The notes: generated from the letters alone by a model not told the origin. DNA of 64,000 bases from Castor canadensis (GCF_047511655.1 NC_133387.1:39970853-40034852); one strand, 5' to 3'; shown: positions 1 to 10,740, counted from the stretch's first letter. Program-made: numbers and translations.

Positions 1-290
1 ACTTGAAGAGAACCTTTCAAAACAGACTAAGGCTTACATATGCAAATAATTCATTTATGACCTAAAAGTAGTAACTTGACATCTTATAAATATTTGGGAA
101 CAGTTGGGAGTGGGGTGAGTGGTTCAAAAATGACTGGGAAGGAATCACTGAAGAGCACTCTTGAAAAAATAAGAGCTCGGAATTCCATAAACTCGAATCA
201 TATCTTCTACTTAGAGGACTTAAACCATATTCCTAACATTTTCCAGAATATCTTATTAAACGAGTTTATTTTTCCTCATTGGTTAAAAAC
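1..290. other. 5' flank of the L1, unassigned
   Basis: AT-rich single-copy-looking DNA before the L1 breakpoint. An open frame runs through it into the L1 endonuclease frame, but the residues encoded here do not resemble the L1 endonuclease N-terminus. I read it as pre-insertion flank. Confidence 0.5.
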
Positions 291-299
291 AAATGCCAT

Positions 300-3200
300 A
301 CTAATAAAAGGGGAAATAGACCAAAAGGAAATAATAATCATCAACCTGTATGTACCCAATGTCAATGCACCCAATTTCATCAAACATACCCTGAAAGACC
401 TAAAAGCATATATTAACGCCAACACAGTGGTGATGGGAGACTTTAACACCCCCTTATCATCAACAGATAGGTCATCCAAACAAAAAATCAATAAAGAAAT
501 CCTAGATCTAAAATATACAATAGATCAAATGGACCTAGTTGATGTCTACAGAACATTTCATCCAACTTCTACACAATATACATTCTTCTCAGCAGCCCAT
601 GGAACGTTCTCCAAAATAGATCATATCCTAGGGCACAAAGCAAGCCTTAGCAAATATAAGAAAATAGAAATTACACCATGCATACTATCTGATCACAATG
701 CAGTAAAAGTAGAACTCAACACAAAAAACATGCAAACAGCTGGAAACTAAATAACTCATTACTTAATGAACAATGGATCATCGGTGAAATAAAAGAGGAA
801 ATTAAAAAGTTCCTGGAAGTCAATGAAAATGAAAACACAACCTACCGGAACCTATGGGACACAGCTAAGGCAGTCTTGAGAGGAAAGCTTATAGCCATGA
901 GTGCATATATTAAAAAGATTGAAAGATCCCAAATCAATGACCTAATGATACATCTCAAACTCCTAGAAAAACAAGAACAAGCAAATCCCAAAACAAATAG
1001 GAGAGAAATAATAAAAATAAGAGCTGAAATCAACGAAATAGAAACCAAAAAACCATTCAAAGAATTAATGAAACAAAAAGTTGGTTCTTTGAAAGAATAA
1101 ACAAGATCGATAGACCCCTGGCAAACCTGACTAAAATGAAGAGAGAAAAAACCCAAATTAGTAGAATCAGGAATGCAAAAGGTGAGATAACAACAAACAC
1201 CATGGAAGTCCAGGAAATCATCAGAGACTACTTCGAGAACCTATATTCAAATAAACTTGAAAATCTTAAAGAAATGGACAGATTTCTAGATATATATGAT
1301 CATCCAAAACTGAACCAAGAGGAAATTAATCACCTGAATAGATCTATAACACAAAATGAAATTGAAGCAGCAATCAAGAGTCTCCCCAAAAAGAAAAGTC
1401 CAGCACCTAATGGATTCTCTGCTGAATTCTATCAGACCTTTAAAGAAGAACTGATACCAACCCTCCTTAAACTGTTCCATGAAATAGAAAGGGAAGGAAA
1501 ACTGCCAAACATTTTATGAGCCAGTATTACACTCATCCCAAAACCAGGCAAAGACACCTCCAAAAAGGAGAACTATAGGCCAATCTCCTTAATGAACATT
1601 GACGCAAAAATCCTCAACAAAATAATGGCTAACCCAATTCAACAACACATCAAAAAGATTATTCACCACAACCAAGTAGGCTTCATCCCAGGGATGCAGG
1701 GGTGGTTCAACACACGAAAATCAATAAACATAATAAACCACATTAACAGAAGCAAAGACAAAAACCACTTGATCATCTCAATAGATGCAGAAAAAGCCTT
1801 TGATAAGATCCAACACCATTTCATGATAAAAGCTCTAAGAAAACTAGGAATAGAAGGAAAGTTCCTCAACATTATAAAAGCTATATATGACAAACCTACA
1901 GCCAGCATTATACTTAACAGAGAAAAACAGAAACCATTCCCTCTAAATTCAGGAACCAGACAAGGATGCCCACTATCTCCACTCCTATTCAACATAGTAC
2001 TGGAATTCCTAGCCAGAGCAATTAGGCAAGAAGAAGGAATAAGAGGAATACAAATAGGTAAAGAAACTGTCAAAATATCCCTATTTGCAGATGACATGAT
2101 CCTATACCTTAAAGACCTAAAAAACTCTACTCAGAAGCTTCTAGACATCATCAATAGCTATAGCAAGGTAGCAGGATATAAAATCAACATAGAAAAATCA
2201 TTAGCATTTCTATACACTAACAATGAACAAACTGAAAAAGAATGTATGAAAACAATTCCATTTACAATAGCCTCAAAAAAAATCAAATACCTAGGTGTAA
2301 ACCTAACAAAAGATGTGAATGACCTCTACGAGGAAAACTGTACACTTCTGAAGAAAGAGATTGAGGAAGACTATAGAAAGTGGAGAGATCTCCCATGCTC
2401 ATGGATTGGTAGAATCAACATAGTAAAAATGTCTATTCTCCCCAAAGTAATCTACATGTTTAATGCAATTCCCATCAAAATTCCAATGATATTCATTAAA
2501 GAGATTGAAAAAATCTACCATGAAATTTATATGGAAACACAAGAGGCCACGAATAGCCAAGGCAATACTCAGTCAAAAGAACAATGCAGGAGGTATCACA
2601 ATACCTGACTTCAAACTATATTACAAAGCAGTAACAATAAAAACAGCATGGTACTGGCACAAAAACAAACATGAAGACCAGTGGAACAGAATAGAGGACC
2701 CAGATATGAAGCCACACAACTATAACCAACTTGTCTTTGACAAAGGAGCTAAAAATACACGATGGAGAAATAGCAGCCTCTTCAACAAAAACTGCTGGGA
2801 AAACTGGTTAGCAGTCTGCAAAAAACTGAAACTAGATCCATGTATATCACCCTATAACAAGATTAACTCAAAATGGATCAAGGATCTACATATCAGACCC
2901 TAAACTCTAAAGTTGATACAGGAAAGAGTAGGAAATACTCTGGAGTTAGTAGGTATAGGTAAAAACTTTCTCAACGAAACCCCAACAGCACAGCAACTAA
3001 GAGATAGCATAGATAAATGGGACCTCATAAAACTAAAAAGCTTCTGTTCATCAAAAGAAGTAGTCTCTAAACTGAAAAGAACACCCACAGAATGGGAGAA
3101 AATATTTGCCAGCTACACATCAGACAAAGGACTGATAACCAGAATATATAGGGAACTTAAAAAACTAAATTCTCCCAAAACTAATGAACCAATAAAGAAA

Positions 3201-3691
3201 TGGGCAAGTGAACTAAACAGAACTTTCTCAAAAGAAGAAATTCAAATGGCCAAAAAACACATGAAAAAATGCTCACCATCTCTAGCAATAAAGGAAATGC
3301 AAATTAAAACCACACTAAGATTCCACCTCACCCCTGTTAGAATAGCCTTCATTAGCAACACCACCAACAACAGGTGTTGGCGAGGATGTGAGGAAAAAGG
3401 AGCCCTCTTACACTGTTGGTGGGAATGTAAACTAGTACAACCACTCTGAAAAAGAATTTGGCGGCTACTTATAAAGCTAAACATGATCTACCATTTGATC
3501 CAGCAATACCACTCTTGGAGATATACCCAAAAGACTGTGACACATGTTACTCCAGAGGCACCTGCACACCCATGTTTATTGCGGCACTATTCACAATAGC
3601 CAAGTTATGGAAACAGCCAAGATGCCCCACCTCTGACAAATGGATTAAGAAAATGTGGTATCTATACACAATGGAATTTTATGAGCCATGA
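300..3691 (+). pseudogene. L1 ORF2 remnant (endonuclease/reverse transcriptase), inactivated
   Basis: Remains of the L1 ORF2 protein, which nicks DNA and copies L1 RNA at the nick. Visible in order are endonuclease motifs GDFN (about 439-450), a KIDHILG-like block (about 616-636) and SDHN (about 688-699). A linker region follows, then the reverse transcriptase. Its SIDAEKAFD block lies near 1780, [12 protein letters not shown] near 1960-2000, and the catalytic FADD at 2084-2095. A C-terminal stretch ends with WYLYTMEFY-like residues near 3655-3685. The frame is broken many times: shifts near 740-755, near 1100, near 2530-2560 and near 3450, with stops at about 750, 1519 (TGA) and 2903. The N-terminal part of the endonuclease is missing. 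No functional product is expected. Confidence 0.92.
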
Positions 3692-4177
3692 AGAAGAACG
3701 AAATGTTATTCTCTGGTAAATGGATGGAATTGGAGAACATCATTCTGAGTGAGGTTAGCCTGGCCCTAAAGACCAAAAATCGTATGTTCTCCCTCATATG
3801 TGGACATTAGATCAAGGGCAAACACAACAAGGGGATTGGACTTTGAGCACATGATAAAAGCGAGAGCACACAAGGGAGGGGTGAGGATAGGTAAGACACC
3901 TAAAAAACTAGCTGGCATTTGTTGCCCTTAATGCAGAGAAACTAAAGCAGATACCTTAAAGCAACTGAGGCCAATAGGAAAAGGGGAACAGGTACTAGAG
4001 AAAAGGTGAGATCAAAAAGAATTAACCTAGAAGGTAACAGACATGCACAGGAAATCAATGTGAGTCAACTCCCTGTATAGCTATCCTTATCTCAACCAGC
4101 AAAAACCCTTGTTCCTTCCTATTATTGCTTATACTCTCTCTACAACAAAATTAGAGATAAGGGCAAAATAGTTTCTG

Positions 4178-4254
4178 TGGGGTATTGAGGGGGTGGAGGG
4201 TAGAGGGAGGGGGCGGAGTGGGTGGTAAGGGAGGGGGTGGGGGCAGGAGGGAGA
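4178..4254 (+). repeat. G-rich polypurine tract in the L1 3' UTR
   Basis: Many runs of three to six G separated by short spacers, a feature of mammalian L1 3' UTRs and able in principle to form a G-quadruplex. The same tract recurs in the L1 copies near 20020-20060 and 46611-46673. Confidence 0.8.
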
Positions 4255-4589
4255 AATGACCCAAGCCTCGGATGCACATATGAATAATAAAACAAAACAA
4301 AACAAAATATAAAAAAATAAATGCCATTAGGCACATATGGAATATGGTGACAGAGATTTCCTTTCCCTGCTTCAGAATTGCTGATTTAAAAACATCCCAA
4401 ACAGATGGCTGCACTCTGGCTTCCCTCTCCCTTGTTACATCTTCATTTCAGACTAACAACAACAAAAAAGCACTACTTATACGTCCAGAAACGGTGAAGA
4501 GGTTAGAAAACACTTGCTACCATTTCTTTACTTTTAGGACAAATATACTGAACTTTTTTTTTTTTGACAAACTAAACCACCCACTCAAA

Positions 4590-4850
4590 GTGAACCATCT
4601 GACACTGCGTGGAAGACCCGAGAGCTCGCTCCTCCGCCCCGCAGTGCTCTGACGGTGCTGCCCACAGCCAGTGACAGCAGAGCGCGCCACGCGCCACGGG
4701 AGTCGTAGGCCGCGGGGATTGTGGGAAATGTAGTCTGGAGACTCCGCCCTCCCCGCCATTCCTGTAATGGCTGCTTCCTGGAAGGTAGTGTACGAACTCG
4801 GCTCCAGAGGATCGTCGGTTGCCTCAGTGCTTTTATAAAATGGAATAAGT
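4590..4850 (+). promoter_or_regulatory. SMIM30: CpG-rich promoter zone of SMIM30
   Basis: A local CpG-dense segment in otherwise AT-rich DNA. It holds the 13-base word TGGGAAATGTAGT at 4722-4734, whose reverse complement ACTACATTTCCCA matches the ZNF143/Staf-type promoter element. An ETS-like CTTCCTGG follows at about 4774-4781. There is no convincing TATA box. A possible donor lies at 4785 (GAAG before GTAGTG), so a first exon could end at 4784. The assignment to SMIM30 rests on the gene lying about 0.9 kb downstream on the same strand. The exact start site cannot be read from sequence. Confidence 0.6.
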
Positions 4851-5103
4851 TTGTATCTTGCCTGACCAAAGGAGGGATTCTTTTATAATTTGTTGTCAAG
4901 TTTGGGGATGAACTTGATCCTCGATTAGGTTTATTTTAGCTTTTTCTGTGCGGGAGAACTAACTTTAAATCTAGTTCCCTCTTTGGCCAACTATTTACTC
5001 GTTTCCCATTCCGCTCCCTTCCTTCCAGTCTCCCGCGCTTCACCGACTAGCCTCCTCTTTAAAATAGTAATAATTAATTTTTAAATTATTCTCACCCTAA
5101 TAG

Positions 5104-5196
5104 GCGGTGTCACGTGTAACGCTTTAGCCTCAGCGTCCGGAGCTCCAGAAGGGGAGTATCTCAAGCCCATAGAATTTTTTACATCTCACTTCTTTG
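5104..5196 (+). promoter_or_regulatory. SMIM30: Second CpG-containing segment and probable 5' UTR exon end of SMIM30
   Basis: It contains a palindromic E-box CACGTG at 5111-5116 and several CpGs. It ends at a strong splice donor, GTAAGT, at 5197-5202. If the transcript uses this donor and the acceptor at 5663-5664, the intron is 468 bases and entirely within the 5' UTR. Whether this is the only first exon or an alternative to the donor at 4785 is not decidable here. Confidence 0.5.
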
Positions 5197-5694
5197 GTAA
5201 GTCTTAATTCCTCACACCCTCGCAATTGCGGGTTAAGTGACTTTAGCCAGTTTTTTCTGCATTTCCCAGATGAGAGAATAATTTTTACTCGCTAGAATAT
5301 TTTAAGTTTCCGAGTGTCTTCTGTGTTTTTTGTTGTTGTTCAGTTATGTACTGCTTTCTGTTTATTAGATGCACATTGGGTTGACATTACTGTGGACGAA
5401 TTGCTGAGGCGAGGGTGTTGTCATGAGATTAGCTTAAGTACCTTTTACTTCCCTTAGTTTTTCATATGCAGAATAGAATGGTTCTGAAATGACTTATGAA
5501 CTCTAACAGACTGGGTGGGTTGTTATCTGGGGTGTATTCATGTTATCATTTGAAAAAGTAGGAATTAAAAGAAAAAGACTGAGTGGATTGTTACTTGTGT
5601 ATTAATATCATTTCAAAAGGTAGGAATTTAATGGTTTCTCCTTGTTTCCATGTTTGATTTCTAGGAACCTTCAAGTTCTCAAGATTCCAACATC

Positions 5695-5874
5695 ATGACG
5701 TCAGTTTCAGCACAGTTGCTGTTAGTCCTCCTGTCACTGCTTTTGGTTGTGCCTGTTGTGGAAGCAGTAGAGGCTGGAGATGCAATTGCTCTCTTGCTAG
5801 GGGTGGTTCTCAGCATTACAGGCATTTGTGCTTGCTTGGGGGTGTATGCACGAAAAAGAAATGGACAGATGTGA
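5695..5874 (+). CDS. SMIM30: Small integral membrane protein 30 (SMIM30), 59 residues
   Basis: I recognise this as the mammalian microprotein SMIM30, long annotated as a noncoding RNA (LINC00998). The frame runs from ATG at 5695 to TGA at 5872-5874. The protein has a hydrophobic leader of about 23 residues ending in VVEAVEAGDA, likely a signal peptide or first membrane segment. A second hydrophobic segment spans about residues 30-51 (IALLLGVVLSITGICACLGV), followed by a short basic tail YARKRNGQM. The length equals that of the known family member. Published work places SMIM30 in the ER membrane system and links it to SRC/YES1 signalling and calcium handling in tumour cells. The acceptor TTTCTAG at 5658-5664 sits 30 bases before the ATG, and no upstream ATG lies in that exon segment, so this start is well supported. 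GPR85 is the next gene, about 20 kb downstream on the same strand. Confidence 0.93.
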   Translation: MTSVSAQLLLVLLSLLLVVPVVEAVEAGDAIALLLGVVLSITGICACLGVYARKRNGQM

Positions 5875-6524
5875 CTTTGAAGGGCTCTTCTGAATCAAAC
5901 TTCACTCTTATACCTTGAAAACCATTGTGCTTTTGAGCACGAAAGTTCTATAAAGTTCCTGACAAACAGTAAATAGGAAGGATTCACTTCTTAGTTGTTT
6001 CCTATGAAATGAGAACAAAGAGATATGTTAAATGGAAAAAAAATGCTTCCTTTACAACAAATTAGTGCACTGAAAAATGCAGCCTATAATTTGTATATAC
6101 TGCTTAGGAAGCAGACCAAAGAAGTAAGATGACTTAAATTTGCATAAGTAATATTTCATTGTTTCAGAATTCTCAAAGCACGTGAAATAAGATTTTGCCC
6201 AGAATCGAGCAAATCACCACTATTCAGTTTTAATCACTGCCTCCTTGGTCATTGAGGAGTCCTTTTTTCTGTGTTTTTATTAGATTTTTGTTTTAATATT
6301 GTACTTAGTTAATATTGTACTTGCATATCAAATAGCCAAAAATGGAATCTTTTACTTCTGGGGGAAAAAGTTTAGAAAAAATGTACTCAATATGTCAAGA
6401 CTGAAATGAAGAAAAGATTTAATGTTAAAAAAAAAAAAACTTTATACTGACTATGAAAGGGGAAAAAGGTTTAATGTAAAAAAAAATTTATATTAATTAA
6501 CATCTCCATGGTGAGAAATACTAC

Positions 6525-6530
6525 ATTAAA
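6525..6530 (+). terminator. SMIM30: Candidate poly(A) signal of SMIM30 (ATTAAA)
   Basis: A common variant hexamer about 650 bases after the SMIM30 stop, with GT-rich sequence within 25 bases downstream. No AATAAA was seen between the stop codon and this site. Confidence 0.4.
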
Positions 6531-6550
6531 CTCATTATATTGTAGTTTGT

Positions 6551-7596
6551 GTGTCATGTCAATTTCTGTTTATTTTGGGCTATTTTTATCTTATGTGTGG
6601 ACTTTTATATAGGCCAAGTGGAAAAGGGCAGCTTATCATACCTTAACTGATCACCACCTTGAAAGAGATACAATCAGTGAGAAATGGGTAGCATTGACAT
6701 AGATGTCCCTGCTAGAAAATCTACAGATGCAGAAGGAAAATGTAATGGCCTGTGCTGATGTGCATACCAGCCAAATGAGGCATACCTTCTGTGACCTGCC
6801 TGCTTAAAGGGCCCTCAAACCAGCAACATTACCCAGGAATTTGTCAGAAATGCACACTCTCCTGCTCCACTCAGATAATTGAAGCAGAATCTGTGTATGT
6901 TTCAAGAGCCCAAGACAATTTGTATGTCATTGTAGATTTAAGAAGACTGATGTGAATTACTAGAATGCAAGAATAATGCCAGGCTTTTGACAAGACTTTT
7001 AAGTTTTCAGGTCCTGCTTCTGGATGTATAGGTGGGGTGAAGCCTGGAACTGTATGTTTTGACAAGAGTCTTCAGTGATTCATTTGATCCTGAAGACAGA
7101 GCCATCATAAAATTTCCTGAGCAAATCAAGCTGATGTGTAGTTTCACTAGAAGTAAGTAGTCAAGTTTTTTGCAAGAATGAATCATCTAATCTTTGGCTC
7201 TTCTAATGACATTAGAAGCCTTGATTTCCATCAGGAAGCAGTCAGTAGCAACTAAAGTTTGTATACAGTGCATTTCTCCAAATGAGCTGACCTGGCTTGC
7301 CTGAGAGATTTGTTAAAGGATAAAAGTAGTGATGGATAGCCACATTAGACAGACATGGAAACTGGGTTGGCTTTTATCATGGCTGTTTTGTCTTTTCACC
7401 AGAGAAAGCAGTAACATTTTTTATTCAGGTAAATTGAAAGAAGGAGAAAGGAATGATAGAGGTTTTGGACAGTTGTGATCTCTTATACCAGTCTATTGGT
7501 ACTGATTTAGAGAGCCTGCTGCTAACTTCTTGCAGGTTTGTACTTTTCCATTGGAATGAAAGAAACCAAATCTAAAGTGCATTTTAAATCATAGTA
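6551..7596. other. Intergenic, nothing recognised
   Basis: AT-rich DNA with no supported gene, and no repeat family I can name with confidence. Confidence 0.4.
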
Positions 7597-7688
7597 GGGC
7601 TGGTGGAGTGGATCAAGTGGTACAGCACCTGCCTAGCAAGTGTGGGGCGCTAGTTCAAACCCGAGTACTGTCAAAAAATAAGTAAATA
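7597..7688 (+). mobile_element. tRNA-derived (ID-like) SINE monomer
   Basis: It begins GGGCTGGTGGAGTGG and carries A-box-like (GTGGATCAAGTGGTA) and B-box-like (AGTTCAAACCCGAGT) promoter motifs at tRNA spacing, followed by an A-rich tail. It matches the tRNA-like half of the dimeric SINEs elsewhere in this window. Confidence 0.85.
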
Positions 7689-8340
7689 GCAGAATTAAAG
7701 CACAGTCACTCCATATACTATTTTTTAAATATTTGAAATAAGACATCAGGCAAACATTTTTTATTGAACATTTATTTCCAGAAGTGCCTAGGAAGAATTA
7801 GAAAACTATTTTCCCCACTTAAAAGCAGAGTACTCCCTTGAGGTGGCATGCAGGAATGTCTAATGGATATGATGGGGAACCTGACTTTTAAAAATAACCT
7901 TATTTTTCATCTATGTTAGATTATGTACATTTGCCCAAAAAGAACAGAAACCATTATGATAACTCTTGATCTATTTTAGGCCACCAGCTCCTTTGAGAAT
8001 CTGATGAAAGCTGTTTTCATTTTCCCTAGAAAAAAATGCCCGTGCATACTAACTTTTTTGGAGTAATTTAGAGAGCTCAGAGTTGAAGTACGTGGAGGAA
8101 TCCCAAATTACAAATTTCTATTCTTGTTTGGTTTTTTTTTTTAAAGATTCTTTCCAATTCTAGAAATCCTTGATTCGATTTGCTTTTTCTATGGAACAGG
8201 TAAAGCAAGAATGGGTTTGACAAATGTCGCCCAGATGCACACCACAATGTGTAGATGTGCAGTAAATGCTCCGTGTTAGCTCAGTTCAGCTAAAAAAGGC
8301 AGAAAACTGAGTTAAAATCAATAAGAATTTAAGATCCTTG

Positions 8341-8342
<2 letters not shown>

Positions 8343-8378
<36 letters not shown>
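8343..8378. repeat. (TA)n microsatellite
   Basis: Uninterrupted TA dinucleotides for about 36 bases. Confidence 0.97.
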
Positions 8379-8379
<1 letters not shown>

Positions 8380-8399
8380 CTATAACTGGTGACTTACCT

Positions 8400-8970
8400 G
8401 TTCACCTAATGCCAAAAATGCATTTCTGTCTAACTGCTGTCATGACTCTTGTTTGTCCTTAGTTTTCAGATGTTGCACTATTATATATTTTGGCTTAGGT
8501 GTCTGGATTTGTCCTAATTGAGGTTTGCTCAATTTCTTGAATTTATAGGTTATTTTCTTTTCTCAAATTTAGGAAAACTGCAGCCATTATTTCTTCACAT
8601 ACTTTCTCAGCCTAACCCTCTCTTTTCCTTCTATGACTCCAGTGACCCAATCTCTTGTTACAGTCCCATGCATTCCTAAGACTTACTTTTATTTTTCCAG
8701 TCTTTTTGCTCAGTTGTTTCAGAGGATAGTCTTCTATTCTCAGATTCACTAATTTTACTATTATATTTCTTGATTCAAAATTTATCATTTGGTTTTTCTT
8801 AGTATCTTCTGTTTCTTTGTTCTATGTTTTCATTTGTTTCAACCATGTTAGTAATTGGAGCATCTTTCCAATAATTGCTTCAAAATCCATGTCAGATAAT
8901 TTTGACATTGGTGTCACTTTAGTGTTAAGCATTTAATGTGTTCAACCATAGGTCTTTCCTGAGTAATAAA
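8400..8970 (-). mobile_element. Old, diverged L1 fragment, minus strand
   Basis: Phrases such as GCAGCCATTATTTCTTCACA, TTTATCATTTGGTTTTTCTT and TTCAAAATCCATGTCAGATA follow in order the reverse complement of old mammalian L1/HAL1-type consensus as I remember it. It is highly diverged, and the boundaries are approximate. Confidence 0.55.
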
Positions 8971-9126
8971 ACAGAAACATAGCAGTTAACTGCTCAGATC
9001 ATTTATGGATATGCAGGAGATTTGGTTTTGCCTGTTCAGGAGAAGAGCATGTTTGGTCCATAGTTTGCCAGGAAAAAAATACTCTGACTCATTAAAAGTC
9101 ATAAAGATATAAGAAACACAAATCTT

Positions 9127-9371
9127 TTTTTTTTTTTTTTTTTTGGCGGGACTGGAACTTGAAATCAGAGCTTCTTGCTTGTAAAGTAGGCACTCTACCA
9201 CTTGAGCCACAACTCTACTTTGTTTTGCTCCATTTATTTTGGAGATGGGGGGAGGTCTAACAAATTATTTGCTGGGGTTGGTATTGAACCTCAATTCTTC
9301 CCATCTCTTCATCTTCTAGCTACTTCCTCTCAAGCAGCTAGGATTACAGTTGTGAGTCACAGGTGCCCAGC
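9127..9371 (-). mobile_element. B1+ID-type dimeric SINE, minus strand (copy A)
   Basis: Read on the minus strand, a B1-like monomer (…CTGTAATCCTAGCTGCTTGAG) is followed by a tRNA-like monomer (TGGCTCAAGTGGTAGAGTGC) and a poly(A) seen here as the T-run at 9125-9144. This is the architecture of the B1-dID type known from several rodent families. It is flanked by ACAAATCTT at 9118-9126 and 9372-9380. Confidence 0.85.
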
Positions 9372-9380
9372 ACAAATCTT

Positions 9381-9581
9381 TTTCTTTTTTTTTTAAACAG
9401 TACTGGAGTTTGAACTCAGGGACTCATGCTTGCTAGGTAGGCACTCTACCACTTGAGCCACTCAGCCAGCCCTTTTTTTGTGTGTTTTGGGTATTTTTGA
9501 GATAGGGTCTTGCACCATAATTCTCCTGTCTCTGCCTCCTGAGTAGCTAGAATTATAGACATGAGCCACCAGTGTCTGGCT
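9381..9581 (-). mobile_element. B1+ID-type dimeric SINE, minus strand (copy B)
   Basis: A second dimer with the same order and orientation, immediately adjoining copy A. It is flanked by ACAAATCTT at 9372-9380 and 9582-9590, so the same nine-base word occurs three times around the two elements. Confidence 0.85.
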
Positions 9582-9599
9582 ACAAATCTTATTTAATGT

Positions 9600-10740
9600 T
9601 TGTTTCCTGTAGTAGAGAGTGGAAAAGAAGCTCCTGTTTTTGATTGACTAATCCCAGGCATGATTTTTGCACTTGACTAAAAACAGTAGCAAACCAAATG
9701 TTTGCAGAATAGCATATTTAAATATATTTTTAAATTTTTTATCACAGTTTCCTGTGGTTAAATTAATATACATGTACCATCTAAGTGCAAAAGCCAAAGG
9801 CCAGAAAAATATGTGGTTGATACAAAAATACAGAAGTGTGGTTTAATTTCTCATTTATAGTACCAGAGCTACAGTACTCCTCATTTTTACTGAATCTATT
9901 ATGAATTTTGAAAATATGAGTTGATACTTCATAATCTGAAATGAAATTATGAAATTTTATATACAAGAGGGTTAATTATTTGTAAAGTGCTAATCATGGA
10001 GCACTTTGTTAAACACTGGGATTATAAATACCATATTTCTCAATCAAGATAATTATGCCCTGGATAAATGTGCATAAATCACTTAACAAAAGAACTTAGG
10101 AGCAGGCATGATCACCAAGAACCAAAACTACCCTATATTTTATTTCAGATCATTTGTCAAAACAACCCTTTCATTTTGTCACAAAAATTGCCAGGTCATT
10201 TGATACCAACATAAAACAATTTTATGAGTCCTGGGGTGATGCATGCTTTCACTTGTTTTATCGATATTTTGCAGGTCATCACCAATACTCTTTAGGAAGA
10301 AAAAAATGATTAGGCACTATCAGCCAATTGACCTTGAGCCAATAATTTAATCTCCATGATTTGTTTTCATCTGTAAAATTTTGTCAGTAGTCTCCAAAAG
10401 ACTTCCTAGTGATAGAATTCTGTGGCTTCATAAAGATTTTCCTAATATCAAAAAAAAATAAGGTCTAATATGTTAAAAAATATTGCAATTATCCGTTTTC
10501 ACTCAGAAGTTATGAGGAGCTGATTTCATCTTCAAACTCCACTGAATACTAGTCTAGTCATTTGGTGTATTTTGGATTTCAATTCAGTGAAGTAGAGGTA
10601 GCTCATTTTCTGTGCTGAACAAATACGATTAGCAATTGTGTCAAGTCAGAATAAACACAAAGTGTAGCCCTGCCACTCCCACTCACAGAAAACAGCCCAT
10701 ATGTTAACTGATATAGGCCAGGCAGTATCGAGGAACAAGT
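9600..10740. other. Intergenic, nothing recognised
   Basis: AT-rich, no supported gene or clear repeat. Confidence 0.4.

Larger units (their letters stand above)
300..4318 (+). mobile_element. 5'-truncated LINE-1 (ORF2 remnant, 3' UTR, A-rich tail)
   Basis: A non-LTR retrotransposon copy lacking its 5' UTR, ORF1 and the start of ORF2. L1 similarity starts close to position 300, inside the endonuclease domain. It then runs through reverse transcriptase and the C-terminal part of ORF2 to about 3690. The 3' UTR (about 3690-4280) has the typical G-rich polypurine tract, and the copy ends in an A-rich tail. The 9-bp word AAATGCCAT occurs at 291-299 and again at 4319-4327, which fits a target-site duplication. 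The 3' UTR is very similar to that of the fragment at 46071-46804, so both belong to a fairly young subfamily of this genome. Confidence 0.92.
5665..6550 (+). other. SMIM30: SMIM30 coding exon with 3' UTR
   Basis: Exon start is set by the acceptor at 5663-5664 (pyrimidine-rich, ending CTAG). After the stop codon at 5874 comes an AT-rich 3' UTR with no repeat I can name. The best poly(A) signal I see is ATTAAA at 6525-6530, followed by a GT-rich stretch (about 6541-6556). Internal A-runs near 6427-6440 and 6478-6486 could cause mispriming in cDNA. The true 3' end is an estimate. Confidence 0.5.

Noticed and set aside
1592-2608. Functional reverse transcriptase gene
   Set aside because: The RT core is well preserved (FADD present), but the ORF2 frame is broken at many points and lacks ORF1, so it is a dead L1 copy.
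5665-6440. SMIM30 as a processed retrocopy, because of the A-run at 6427-6440
   Set aside because: A convincing splice acceptor precedes the coding exon and a CpG promoter lies nearby. Neither is expected in a retrocopy, though transcript data would settle it.
7597-7688. tRNA gene
   Set aside because: Same SINE family, diverged, with no tRNA fold plausible at the acceptor end.
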